Notes: generated by a model from the sequence alone, not told the origin. 48,128 nucleotides of DNA from Fictibacillus solisalsi (GCF_900103485.1 NZ_FNHW01000009.1:1-48128), one strand, 5' to 3'. Counted from the stretch's first letter, positions 1-6,624 are shown. Numbers and translations: made by a program.

Positions 1-192
1 TTTCTCTTTATTATCCGGTATTAGCTCCGGTTTCCCGGAGTTATCCCCGTCTTACAGGTAGGTTGCCCACGTGTTACTCACCCGTCCGCCGCTAACATCA
101 GAGGAGCAAGCTCCTCATCTGTCCGCTCGACTTGCATGTATTAGGCACGCCGCCAGCGTTCGTCCTGAGCCAGGATCAAACTCTCCAATAAA
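1..192 (-). rRNA. rrs: 16S ribosomal RNA, 5' end (partial)
   Basis: Read on the minus strand, the segment starts at about 192 with the canonical GAGAGTTTGATCCTGGCTCAG-type 5' end and continues through the universal stretches that follow (CGGCGTGCCTAATACATGCAAG region and GGACGGGTGAGTAACACGTG region). The gene runs off the left edge, so only about the first 190 nt (V1 and part of V2) are visible. The V1 stem (GAGGAGC/GCTCCTC) is intact. The sequence is clearly Bacillaceae but too short for a genus call. It lies downstream of pdaB, where an rrn cluster also sits in B. subtilis. Confidence 0.97.
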
Positions 193-300
193 GTGTTTGA
201 TATAGCTCATAAATTTGTTAAATAAGAAATTGATGGGATTGTAAAATCCCTGACTTACCTGGCTTTTGTTTGGTTTTCAAAGAACATTTTTTTGCGTCGC
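193..300 (-). promoter_or_regulatory. rrn leader with boxA-type antitermination site
   Basis: Between the rrn promoter and the 16S 5' end the minus strand carries TGTTCTTTGAAAACC at about 273-287, the boxA-like antitermination motif found in Bacillus rRNA leaders. A small GGGATT/AATCCC hairpin follows at 234-250. No coding sequence is present. The boxA role is from knowledge of Bacillus rrn leaders; the motif itself is seen directly. Confidence 0.7.
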
Positions 301-319
301 TCGTTTTGGCGACTTTCAT

Positions 320-349
320 ATCATAACATCTTAGCAACCATCATGTCAA
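320..349 (-). promoter_or_regulatory. rrn promoter P2 (sigma-A)
   Basis: Minus strand: -35 TTGACA at 344-349 and -10 TATGAT at 320-325, spacer 18 (17 if TTATGA is used). It lies about 130 bp upstream of the 16S 5' end and drives the rRNA operon leaving the window to the left. Confidence 0.8.
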
Positions 350-403
350 CAACTTTTTTGTTGATTTTTTGTTGCCATCACTGTCTCATCAGCGACAAGG
401 AAT

Positions 404-433
404 ACTATACCACGCATTTGTTTTTAGAGTCAA
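404..433 (-). promoter_or_regulatory. rrn promoter P1 (sigma-A)
   Basis: Minus strand: -35 TTGACT at 428-433 and -10 TATAGT at 404-409, spacer 18. It lies about 85 bp upstream of P2, giving the tandem P1/P2 layout typical of Bacillus rrn operons. Confidence 0.75.
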
Positions 434-470
434 CACTTTTTTAAAAAAAGATTCGGCTTTCGATTTTTTC

Positions 471-680
471 TTACTTGTACTCTTGTTTCTTTCGGCAGAA
501 GCGTGTGCACTCTGCAGGAGAAGCGAGCAGGGTGAAAATCCGGAAAAGCACGTGATACCGTTCTTCGAGCACTGACTTCACCATCAGTTCGATCTGATCA
601 TCTTTAAGATCTGATAAAAGCTCCTCTAGTTCTTTCTTAAGCAGATATTCCATTTCCTTCGCTTCTCTTTTATTGAGCAT
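471..680 (-). CDS. Small charged hypothetical protein
   Basis: A 69-residue protein starting MLNKREAKEMEYLLKKELEE. It is rich in Lys and Glu, predicted helical in its first 45 residues (heptad-like Leu/Ile spacing), with a basic Cys-containing tail (ECTRFCRKK). There is no signal peptide or membrane segment. The start at 680 is chosen over upstream ATGs at 707 and 692 because a weak ATAGG lies just before it and the charged body begins there; the start is uncertain. It sits between pdaB (divergent) and the rrn promoters, which begin right after its stop. It resembles small conserved Bacillus hypotheticals from this locus, but I cannot assign a function. Confidence 0.6.
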   Translation of the reverse strand: MLNKREAKEMEYLLKKELEELLSDLKDDQIELMVKSVLEERYHVLFRIFTLLASPAECTRFCRKKQEYK

Positions 681-763
681 TATGCCTATCATGGGACACT
701 GCAACATCCTTTATCCGTTTTTTACCATATGTTTCCCGCTCCCTTGAATTTCTATGTATAAAG

Positions 764-792
764 TTATATCTTGTCCCCCGTTGTCATATACA
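764..792 (+). promoter_or_regulatory. Candidate sigma-E promoter of pdaB
   Basis: TTATATC at 764-770 and CATATACA at 785-792, 14 nt apart, resemble the sigma-E -35 and -10 elements (5/7 and 6/8 matches by eye). It lies about 60 bp before pdaB. The B. subtilis homologue is expressed in the mother cell during sporulation. Motif match only. Confidence 0.4.
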
Positions 793-854
793 TCTCCTTA
801 GACAGCATTGGCAGAGGAAAGGATCACCAAATTCACTGAATCAGGGGGGACGGC

Positions 855-1616
855 ATGAAATTCTTTATGGTGGTTAATGGCAGGAAGGCAAAGCAGTACA
901 TGGTTGTTGTATTCGCTGCTTTTTTTGCAGCTTCACTTGCCTTTATGGGACAAGAGCAATTATCTGTTTTTTCATCCAAAGACGGACCGCGTGCCATTTA
1001 TAAAGGCGAAGCGAAAGGAAATAAAGTCGCCTTAACGTTCGACATCAGTTGGGGAGATAAACGGGCCCTGCCTATATTGGATATTTTGAAAAAGCAGGGC
1101 ATCAAAAACTGTACGTTCTTCGTCTCAGCCGCCTGGGCAGAGCGCCATCCGGAAATTGTGGAGCGCATTGTAAAAGACGGCCATGAACTGGCGAGCCTTG
1201 GTTATCAATATAAGGACTATACAGACTGGAAAGACCCGCAGATTCGCCGTGACATTTTAACCGCGCAGGAAAAGATCAAAAAAGTGTCCGGCAAGACAAC
1301 AACTTTAATCCGGCCGCCGAATGGAAGTTTTGATAAACGGGTGCTTGAAGTATCAGAAGGCACTCATCACTCTGTCGTACACTGGAGTGTCGATACGAAA
1401 GATTGGAAAAACCCTGGAGTTAACAAGATTGTATCGAACGCAACCAATCATGTGAAACCCGGAGATATTCTGCTGCTGCATGCTTCCGACTCTGTGAAGC
1501 AAACCCATAAAGCATTACCTGAAATTATAAGCAAGTTAAAATCCGAAGGCTTTTCGTTTGTCAGTGTTGGCGAAATGATTGCCAACACGCATGCACATAG
1601 CCAGGAGGTCGATTAA
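855..1616 (+). CDS. pdaB: Polysaccharide deacetylase family sporulation protein PdaB
   Basis: A 253-aa NodB-homology (carbohydrate esterase 4) protein. An N-terminal membrane anchor or signal segment spans about residues 15-32. The catalytic fold shows TFDISWGD (61-68), RPPNGSF (153-159), WSVDTKDW (177-184) and LLLHAS (206-211). The usual zinc motif H(S/T)xxH is degenerate: after H110 the sequence reads ELASLGYQY, as in other PdaB proteins, so catalytic activity is doubtful. In B. subtilis PdaB is needed to build and keep stable spores. Start supported by AGGGGGGACGGC before ATG. It converges on kbaA across a shared terminator and is one of only two plus-strand genes here, both sporulation-specific. 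Confidence 0.93.
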   Translation: MKFFMVVNGRKAKQYMVVVFAAFFAASLAFMGQEQLSVFSSKDGPRAIYKGEAKGNKVALTFDISWGDKRALPILDILKKQGIKNCTFFVSAAWAERHPEIVERIVKDGHELASLGYQYKDYTDWKDPQIRRDILTAQEKIKKVSGKTTTLIRPPNGSFDKRVLEVSEGTHHSVVHWSVDTKDWKNPGVNKIVSNATNHVKPGDILLLHASDSVKQTHKALPEIISKLKSEGFSFVSVGEMIANTHAHSQEVD

Positions 1617-1629
1617 ACGATAAGTAAAA

Positions 1630-1659
1630 AAACTTCCGTCCATTTAGGCGGAAGTTTTT
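1630..1659. terminator. Bidirectional terminator between pdaB and kbaA
   Basis: AACTTCCG/CGGAAGTT stem around a 10-nt loop, with A-tract and T-tract on both sides, so it can end transcription from either side. The kbaA stop codon (1644-1646) lies in the loop, so the 5' arm on the minus strand is inside the last kbaA codons. Confidence 0.85.
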
Positions 1660-2252
1660 GATTTGGCAGGGGATTTCGGCTGAATGAGTCGGTGAAGCAT
1701 AAGAATCTGATAAAGGTTGCAAACACCAAGGGACGCGAATGCCATCCACATGGCGCTTGGTGCATTCGTTTTTAAGACAGGCACCCATTCCATGGTAGTC
1801 ACCACAATCATAAAAAACAATGTGGGTACAAATGCTCCCTTGTTCGTTTGTTTCTGCTTAACATATGCCACCAGCATACCAAGAGCGAGAACTCCGATGG
1901 GAATTAAACTGTAGGAAGCAAGGCTTTGCCCCGCTTTATGAAATGCGGTATACCGCAAATAAAACAAATCAAAAAGAACAACGATAATAAGGACAATCTG
2001 AACACCGTTCCACAAGGACTGTGATCTAAAAATCCCAAGACCAAACCGGTGAACCGTCAAGTAAGCGAAAAATCCCATCTGGCTGAACACACTAAACAAA
2101 GCGCCAAAGCCAACAAGACCGAGTATATAGATAAAGAATTCTTTCACGCCCCCGGTTTCGGGAAATTGTGAAATTAAACCTGCGACAATGGAACAGCCCA
2201 TCCCAATAAGTAACGTCGTGATAAATAAAAAGACCCAGTTTCTTGACTTCAC
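1644..2252 (-). CDS. kbaA: KinB-signalling pathway activation protein KbaA
   Basis: An integral membrane protein of 202 aa from the GTG at 2252. This start sits 7 nt after GGAGG; the reading frame stays open upstream, but that part lacks a ribosome site. Six hydrophobic segments are visible, beginning near WVFLFITTLLIGMGCS and ending at the basic tail RLIQPKSPAKSKTSA. In B. subtilis KbaA (about 198 aa) is needed for the KinB sensor kinase to feed phosphate into the Spo0 phosphorelay at sporulation onset. Family assignment rests on sequence character, length and position between gerD and pdaB, exactly as in B. subtilis. No strong promoter is evident; the gene shares a 150-bp divergent gap with gerD. 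Confidence 0.85.
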   Translation of the reverse strand: MKSRNWVFLFITTLLIGMGCSIVAGLISQFPETGGVKEFFIYILGLVGFGALFSVFSQMGFFAYLTVHRFGLGIFRSQSLWNGVQIVLIIVVLFDLFYLRYTAFHKAGQSLASYSLIPIGVLALGMLVAYVKQKQTNKGAFVPTLFFMIVVTTMEWVPVLKTNAPSAMWMAFASLGVCNLYQILMLHRLIQPKSPAKSKTSA

Positions 2253-2337
2253 ATGATTGCCTCCAATCCAAATGTAACCGTTATCGATTGTATCAATCCT
2301 AACCAAAAAAAGCCATACTGTTTTCCTATATTTGTCC

Positions 2338-2367
2338 TGCATAAATCTCTGTAAAACACCCACCCTA
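2338..2367 (+). promoter_or_regulatory. Candidate sigma-G promoter of gerD
   Basis: TGCATA (2338-2343), 17-nt spacer, CACCCTA (2361-2367), against the forespore sigma-G consensus TGAATA-N17/18-CATACTA (5/6 and 5/7). It is about 36 bp before the gerD start. gerD is a sigma-G gene in B. subtilis. Confidence 0.55.
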
Positions 2368-2402
2368 ATGGTAAGAACTCATAGAAAGGAGAAGGAGCAG
2401 AC

Positions 2403-3032
2403 GTGAGAAAAACGTGGATCCCATGCCTCTTCTGTTTTCTTCTTTTAGCCCTTAGCGGCTGTGCCCAGAATGAAGCACAAGGAAGCAGTCCCCAGAACAT
2501 GGATTATGACGCCACCAAAAAAATGCTGGTGGATATTTTAAAAACAGATGATGGAAAAAAAGCGATTACCGATGTGTTGTCTGATGAAAAAATGAAGGAA
2601 CAACTTTTGCTTGATCAGGCGCTTATCAAACAAACGATTGAAAAAGAGCTCTTGTCACCAAAAGGTGAAAAGTTTTGGCAGCAAGCCTTTAAAGATCCGA
2701 AGTTTGCTGCTGCTTACGCAAAAAGCATGAAGACTGAACATGAAAAGCTGATGAAAGGCCTGATGAAAGATCCGGCGTATCAGCAGCTTATGATGAATAT
2801 CCTGAAAAGCCCGGAAATGGGCAAACAAGTATTGAACCTTGCCAATTCGCCTCAATACCGAAAAGAAGTAAAGAAAATTATGATGGAAACCTTCGATAGC
2901 CCGCTGGTACGTGCGCAATTGGCGGAGATGCTGCAAAAAGCCGCTCATGATGAAATCGACCAGTCGACCTCTAAAAAAGGATCGCAAGGCCAGCAACAGC
3001 AAGGCCAGCAACAAGGCGGCGGACAACAATAA
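2403..3032 (+). CDS. gerD: Spore germination lipoprotein GerD
   Basis: A 209-aa lipoprotein with a GTG start preceded by AAGGAG at 5 nt. The signal peptide ends in a lipobox LSGC with Cys20 as the lipidated residue. The body (about 30-185) is helical and Lys/Met/Asp-rich, the GerD core that assembles as a trimer in the spore inner membrane and clusters nutrient germinant receptors into the germinosome. The C-terminus is a low-complexity Gln/Gly tail (about 190-209), which makes the protein longer than the roughly 185-aa B. subtilis form. It is flanked by a candidate sigma-G promoter and a terminator shared with salA. Confidence 0.93.
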   Translation: MRKTWIPCLFCFLLLALSGCAQNEAQGSSPQNMDYDATKKMLVDILKTDDGKKAITDVLSDEKMKEQLLLDQALIKQTIEKELLSPKGEKFWQQAFKDPKFAAAYAKSMKTEHEKLMKGLMKDPAYQQLMMNILKSPEMGKQVLNLANSPQYRKEVKKIMMETFDSPLVRAQLAEMLQKAAHDEIDQSTSKKGSQGQQQQGQQQGGGQQ

Positions 3033-3041
3033 ATATAAAAC

Positions 3042-3068
3042 AACCTCGTACTTCAACGGTACGAGGTT
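3042..3068. terminator. Bidirectional terminator between gerD and salA
   Basis: Perfect 10-bp stem AACCTCGTAC/GTACGAGGTT with a 7-nt loop, flanked by an A-rich 5' side (AATATAAAAC) and a T-rich 3' side (TCGTTTTGG). It serves the convergent genes gerD (+) and salA (-). Confidence 0.88.
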
Positions 3069-3077
3069 TCGTTTTGG

Positions 3078-4118
3078 TTAGTTTAACTGGTCGATGATGT
3101 TTTGTGCAATGTCTTCATAGGCTTGTCCCAAACGATGGTCACGGGCATAAACGCTTGGCGCAAAATCCTCTTCGTTTATATCAGGCTGTCCGAGAGGCAG
3201 CTGTCCGAGCATCGGAACCCCAAGCTCATCTGACAGACGTTCTCCTCCGCCTTTGCCGAATACATATTCTTTCTCGCCTGTAATCTTGCTTTCAAAGAAA
3301 GCCATATTTTCAATAACTCCAAGGATCTCATGATCCGTCTTTAGCGCCATGCTGCCTGCTCTGGCTGCAACAAAGGCAGCTGTCGCATGAGGCGTTGTCA
3401 CAATGATCTCTTTGGACTTTGGCAGCATTTTATGAACATCCAGGGCTACGTCCCCGGTTCCAGGCGGCAGGTCGAGCAGAACATAATCAAGGTCTCCCCA
3501 GTTCACTTCGCTGAAGAAGTTCATGAGCATTTTGCCAAGCATGGGCCCGCGCCAGATGACAGGTGCGTTATCTTCCACGAAGAAAGCCATGGAAATCACT
3601 TTCACTCCAAACCGCTCCACCGGCTGGATCGTCTCTCCAACGACTTTCGGGCGCTCTGTAATACCCATCATATCCGGTACACTGAATCCGTAAATATCGG
3701 CATCAATTAATCCGACTTTTTTGCCGAGACGGGCTAGGGCCACCGCAAGGTTTACCGATACGGTTGATTTTCCTACCCCGCCTTTACCGCTCGCAATGGA
3801 GATGAATTGTGTTTTGCTGCCTGGTGCAAGCAATGGCGGAACACCCGGTGCTGCAGCCTGCTGCTGGCTTCCCTGAACAGGTTTTCTCTCTTCAAACCGC
3901 AGGCCGACAGATTCAACTCCCGCGCCTTTTAGCGTATTGACGATCTCCTGCTGAAGCATCATTTGCTCCTGAGATCCAGTCTGGGGAAGTGCAACCTTCA
4001 GGCTGACATACCCTTCCTTTACTTTTAGTTCTTGAATCGCTCCGGACTCGACAAGGCTTTTATGTAAAAAAGGGTCTTGGATTCGAGATAAAAGTTCAAT
4101 TACTTTTTCTTCTGTCAT
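3078..4118 (-). CDS. salA: Mrp/NBP35-family P-loop ATPase SalA
   Basis: A 346-aa protein: a MIP18-like N-terminal domain (about 1-75), a Gln/Ala/Pro linker (about 80-100), then an Mrp-type ATPase with deviant Walker A GKGGVGKS (111-118), DADIYG and LDLPPGTGD. The CxxC Fe-S loop of ApbC/Mrp scaffolds is absent; the equivalent stretch reads ENMAFFESKITGEKEYVFG with no Cys. This fits SalA, which in B. subtilis is an ATP-dependent DNA-binding regulator that represses scoC and so raises exoprotease expression. Start at 4118 is 8 nt after AAGGAAGTG. It follows cwlD with its own likely promoter. Confidence 0.92.
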   Translation of the reverse strand: MTEEKVIELLSRIQDPFLHKSLVESGAIQELKVKEGYVSLKVALPQTGSQEQMMLQQEIVNTLKGAGVESVGLRFEERKPVQGSQQQAAAPGVPPLLAPGSKTQFISIASGKGGVGKSTVSVNLAVALARLGKKVGLIDADIYGFSVPDMMGITERPKVVGETIQPVERFGVKVISMAFFVEDNAPVIWRGPMLGKMLMNFFSEVNWGDLDYVLLDLPPGTGDVALDVHKMLPKSKEIIVTTPHATAAFVAARAGSMALKTDHEILGVIENMAFFESKITGEKEYVFGKGGGERLSDELGVPMLGQLPLGQPDINEEDFAPSVYARDHRLGQAYEDIAQNIIDQLN

Positions 4119-4162
4119 GGATAAGACACTTCCTTTGCATGTATTCGATTTCACTCCTTACA

Positions 4163-4191
4163 AGTATAGCACAATTGAGCTTAATCGTAGA
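4163..4191 (-). promoter_or_regulatory. Probable sigma-A promoter of salA
   Basis: Minus strand: extended -10 TGCTATACT (hexamer TATACT at 4163-4168) with a weak -35 TCTACG at 4186-4191, spacer 17. It lies between the cwlD terminator hairpin and the salA start. Confidence 0.55.
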
Positions 4192-4204
4192 CTACAGACG
4201 ATTG

Positions 4205-4233
4205 AAGGTGCAAGCCTGTTTGGCCCGCACCTT
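4205..4233 (-). terminator. Terminator-like hairpin after cwlD
   Basis: Minus strand: 12-bp stem AAGGTGCGGGCC/GGCTTGCACCTT with two G-U pairs and loop AAACA, beginning at the cwlD stop codon. The following tract (TCAATCG) is poor in U, so it may be leaky or act in mRNA stability. Confidence 0.55.
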
Positions 4234-4945
4234 AGTCTGGTACTTTTTCATTTGTATAATAGCGCAGAATTCCCTGATAGACAGAGGCGGATATTTTATG
4301 CTGATACGATTTCGTTTTCAGCAGTTCCCTTTCACTCGGATTGGATAGAAACCCGACTTCAACCAGTGTTCCGGGCAGCTTGCTCGTCCGAAGCAGATAA
4401 ATGCCCTCAATGGATTTGGCGATCCTGTCTGTATTTTGAAGGTTTCGCTTCAGTTCACTTTGAATAAATTTGGACGCGTCCTCGCCTTTTTTATCTGAAG
4501 GTGAATAAAACACTTGCGCTCCCCTCCAGCGCGAAGAAGGCAGTGCATTCAGATGAATACTTACATATAAATCGCCATTGGATTCATTAATGATTTCTTT
4601 TCGTTTCCTCAGATCGTCCCATTTTCGGGCACGGATCCTCCCTCTATCCCTGCCGCTTAAATCCATATCCCGCTCTCTGGTCATAATGACAAGCGCGCCG
4701 GCTTCCTGTAAATAATCCCTGAGCTTTAAGGAGATATCCAAAGAAATATCCTTTTCCAATACCCCGTCTCTGCCTACCGCTCCACCATCCATTCCGCCAT
4801 GCCCGGGATCAAGCACGATAACTTTTCCGGACAAGGGAAGGCTCCACGGTTTCCAAGTTCCTTTTTCCGAAAACTGATACGTAAAAATAAATAGCAAAAG
4901 AGTAAATCCCAAAGCAAAGGCAACTTGCTTTACCCGTCGTTTCAT
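4232..4945 (-). CDS. cwlD: Germination-specific N-acetylmuramoyl-L-alanine amidase CwlD
   Basis: A 237-aa Amidase_3 protein with an N-terminal signal or anchor at about 8-24. Zinc-site residues are visible: H49 (DPGHGG), E64 (LEKDIS), H131 (SIHLNA); catalytic E196 lies in VEVGFLSNP. CwlD strips peptide side chains from muramic acid in spore cortex precursors so that PdaA can make muramic-delta-lactam, the mark read by germination lytic enzymes. Start supported by AGGGGGCAAGG before ATG. It lies 64 bp after ybaK and may be co-transcribed with it. Length matches the B. subtilis protein. Confidence 0.94.
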   Translation of the reverse strand: MKRRVKQVAFALGFTLLLFIFTYQFSEKGTWKPWSLPLSGKVIVLDPGHGGMDGGAVGRDGVLEKDISLDISLKLRDYLQEAGALVIMTRERDMDLSGRDRGRIRARKWDDLRKRKEIINESNGDLYVSIHLNALPSSRWRGAQVFYSPSDKKGEDASKFIQSELKRNLQNTDRIAKSIEGIYLLRTSKLPGTLVEVGFLSNPSERELLKTKSYQHKISASVYQGILRYYTNEKVPD

Positions 4946-4965
4946 TCCTTGCCCCCTATATCAAC

Positions 4966-4979
4966 AGACGTATACGTCT
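4966..4979. promoter_or_regulatory. 14-bp perfect palindrome upstream of cwlD
   Basis: AGACGTATACGTCT is its own reverse complement and ends 20 bp before the cwlD start codon, between ybaK and cwlD. It could be an operator or a short mRNA hairpin. No regulator can be named from sequence. Confidence 0.35.
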
Positions 4980-5009
4980 ATATATATGGGACAAGGAACC
5001 AATTAGTAC

Positions 5010-5453
5010 TTAATGGAGCTTCATTCTGTATCTTTTCTCGCCATTCCAATATCCTTCAAGCCACCAGTGCTCAATATACACCTCACAGCACAAATACAAG
5101 GATTCCATCATCTGCTCGGTTCCCCAGCACCAGAACTGCCAGTAATCAAACAAGCTTTCCGTCAATTCTTTTTCTGCCTGCTGGCTCCGTTTCTTGATGT
5201 CTTCCAGTGCTTCCCCATGGTAGGCGAACCGGCTGTATGCCGCGCCGAGCAAATAAGCGTCTATGGCCAGGTCAATACAGGCATCCTCAATGTCCTGCTG
5301 ATACAAGAGCGAATACTGAAAAAAAGGCTGGTACAGGGTTTGAATTTCCTTTTTAATTTTCCCTAACGAAAGATCCCTCAGCACTTTTCTTTCATACTCC
5401 GCCTTTTTCGTACGCTGTTTCTCCCTAAATGTTGTAATTACAATCGCCATCAT
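5010..5453 (-). CDS. ybaK: YbaK-like protein (DUF2521 family)
   Basis: A 147-aa soluble protein, Trp/Tyr-rich at the C-terminus (FDYWQFWCWG, YIEHWWLEGYW), helical, with no signal peptide. Sequence and position (upstream of cwlD, downstream of the rplM-rpsI region) match B. subtilis YbaK, a DUF2521 protein of unknown function. The start is either ATG 5453 or ATG 5450; GAGGATTA precedes both and 5450 has the better spacing. The AT-rich stretch upstream (TATATAG near 5490-5500) may hold a promoter but no clear -35 is visible. Confidence 0.82.
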   Translation of the reverse strand: MMAIVITTFREKQRTKKAEYERKVLRDLSLGKIKKEIQTLYQPFFQYSLLYQQDIEDACIDLAIDAYLLGAAYSRFAYHGEALEDIKKRSQQAEKELTESLFDYWQFWCWGTEQMMESLYLCCEVYIEHWWLEGYWNGEKRYRMKLH

Positions 5454-5567
5454 TAATCCTCTTCCCGCGCGAATGCGCCAATCACATATCTATATAATGG
5501 GTACACCCTTACATACATTTTTTGCAAAAGAGGCTAGCATCATCCTGCGTAAATCATGGGAATATTT

Positions 5568-5687
5568 CTAAAGCAGAAGCGGCCGCTTAGAGACGAAAAG
5601 CGTTGGAACTCTTGAAGAGCAACACGCTTTTTGTGTTGGAGAGAGAGTGAAACGATCGAGACTTTGGCCGCGCTGAAGCTGGATAAG
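5568..5687 (+). repeat. Solitary copy of a 120-nt structured repeat
   Basis: This 120-nt segment in the 338-bp ybaK/DUF421 gap aligns along its whole length with the three tandem units at 47781-48128, and has the same orientation. Shared blocks are CGTTGGAACTCTTGA, CAACACGCTTTTTGTGTTG, GAGTGAAACGA and GAAGCTGGAT. It folds as one hairpin: outer stem GCGGCC/GGCCGC, middle ACTCTT/GAGAGT (one pair weak), apical CAACAC/GTGTTG. The AGAGAC/GACTTT stem carries one mismatch and one G-U, so this copy is somewhat decayed. No RBS or start supports translation. Confidence 0.8.
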
Positions 5688-5748
5688 AAAAAGGAATTGG
5701 CGATCGTTACTCACCAACCAAATCTTTTTCAAAAGCACTCCACAAAAA

Positions 5749-5790
5749 TTAAACGACCGTTTAAACATGCAAACTTAAACGATCGTTTAA
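5749..5790. promoter_or_regulatory. Paired 16-bp operator-like palindromes
   Basis: TTAAACGATCGTTTAA (5775-5790) is a perfect palindrome, and TTAAACGACCGTTTAA (5749-5764) differs only at its central base. Their centres are 26 bp apart, about 2.5 helical turns. This is typical of a pair of sites for a TetR-type dimer. They lie just past the stop of the DUF421 gene, and no intact gene now starts next to them. On the minus strand the pair is followed by GTGGAG and a TTG codon whose frame runs into the solitary repeat, so they may be the control region of a lost gene. Confidence 0.5.
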
Positions 5791-5791
5791 C

Positions 5792-6502
5792 TTATTCTTT
5801 ATCAATGGGCGCCTTCAGTCGGTCGGCGTAGGAATCAAAATATAGATTGCCGTTTGTTCCCTGTACGGCATAATACACATCTTCAAGAGCCAGGCCTCTG
5901 TTTTTGAGCTCCTGCAGCAGCCAGGCTTCGGAAAGTTGGTTCTCCTTCAGATTATCGCCAAGGATTTCTTTTTCCATGATGAGTTCGACCGGAAACTGTG
6001 AGTCTTTCTGGAACGCCAGATTTAAATCCTGGCGGGTAAGCGAGCGGAATGGCGGCTTTTTTTGAATGGAGATTCCGCCGTTTGTTTCAAGAATGGCATA
6101 TTGCACTTCATACATATCAAAGATTCCCTTTTCCCTGAGGAGCTGGTTTAAGTTATCAATTGTGAATTTCGCTTTTCCCATGTTCTTTTCCAAAATGTGA
6201 CCGTCTTCAACCAGCACGGTGGGTTCTCCTGATATCCAGCGGCGAGCTTTTCTGCTTTTGACGGTGAAGACCAGGACCAGTATGGAGGTACCAAAAAAGG
6301 TCAGCATCGCAAAAACGGCGTGCCAGGTTTTGATATTCAGGTTAAAGGCAAGGTTCGCCGTAATGGATCCAAGCGTGGCAGCCGCAATAAAATGGTTCAG
6401 CGTTAAATAGGACATCGTCTGTTTGCCGAGAAGACGCGCAATTCCGATAAACAATGTAAACGCCAGTAATGTCCGCCAAAAGACTTCCATGATCTCAGAC
6501 AT
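5792..6502 (-). CDS. DUF421 (YetF/YrbG-type) membrane protein
   Basis: A 236-aa protein starting at ATG 6502, 6 nt after AGGAGG. The open frame extends upstream but lacks a ribosome site. Three hydrophobic helices (about 10-25, 37-55, 62-81) precede a cytoplasmic domain (about 85-226). That domain contains a recognisable internal duplication: GEPTVLVEDGHIL...VQYAILETNGGISI and PVELIMEKEIL...VYYAVQGTNGNLYF. This is the DUF421/YetF architecture; several B. subtilis paralogues are made in sporulating cells, but the biochemical role is unknown. B. subtilis has no such gene between rpsI and ybaK, so it is an insertion relative to that order. No clear promoter is visible in the 122 bp before it. 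Confidence 0.88.
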   Translation of the reverse strand: MSEIMEVFWRTLLAFTLFIGIARLLGKQTMSYLTLNHFIAAATLGSITANLAFNLNIKTWHAVFAMLTFFGTSILVLVFTVKSRKARRWISGEPTVLVEDGHILEKNMGKAKFTIDNLNQLLREKGIFDMYEVQYAILETNGGISIQKKPPFRSLTRQDLNLAFQKDSQFPVELIMEKEILGDNLKENQLSEAWLLQELKNRGLALEDVYYAVQGTNGNLYFDSYADRLKAPIDKE

Positions 6503-6573
6503 CCTGTTCCTCCTGTTGGAAAATGGTGTTATGCCTATTGTTTGCGAATCGAGCCGGGAACATGAGCGAAATA

Positions 6574-6608
6574 TAAAAAAGACCCCCAAGCAAAATGCCT
6601 GAGAGCCT
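6574..6608 (-). terminator. rplM-rpsI operon terminator
   Basis: Minus strand: AGGCTCTCAGGC/GCTTGGGGGTCT pair over 12 positions using several G-U pairs, then TTTTTTAT. On the plus strand those wobbles become A-C mismatches, so the terminator works only in the leftward direction. Confidence 0.75.
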
Positions 6609-6624
6609 TTTAAAAACGCAAAGA

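Noticed and set aside
369-575. Plus-strand open frame over the rrn promoters and small gene
   Set aside because: It overlaps tandem rrn promoters and the minus-strand gene, and has no RBS.
4139-4467. Plus-strand open frames opposite cwlD
   Set aside because: Antisense shadows of cwlD and its terminator; no RBS and no family resemblance.
5454-5520. Promoter of ybaK-cwlD
   Set aside because: TATATAG is present but no convincing -35 for sigma-A or a sporulation sigma factor could be placed.
5568-5768. Minus-strand open frame starting MFKRSFNFCG
   Set aside because: It consists mostly of the solitary 120-nt repeat, has no RBS at the ATG, and the ATG lies between the two operator-like palindromes.
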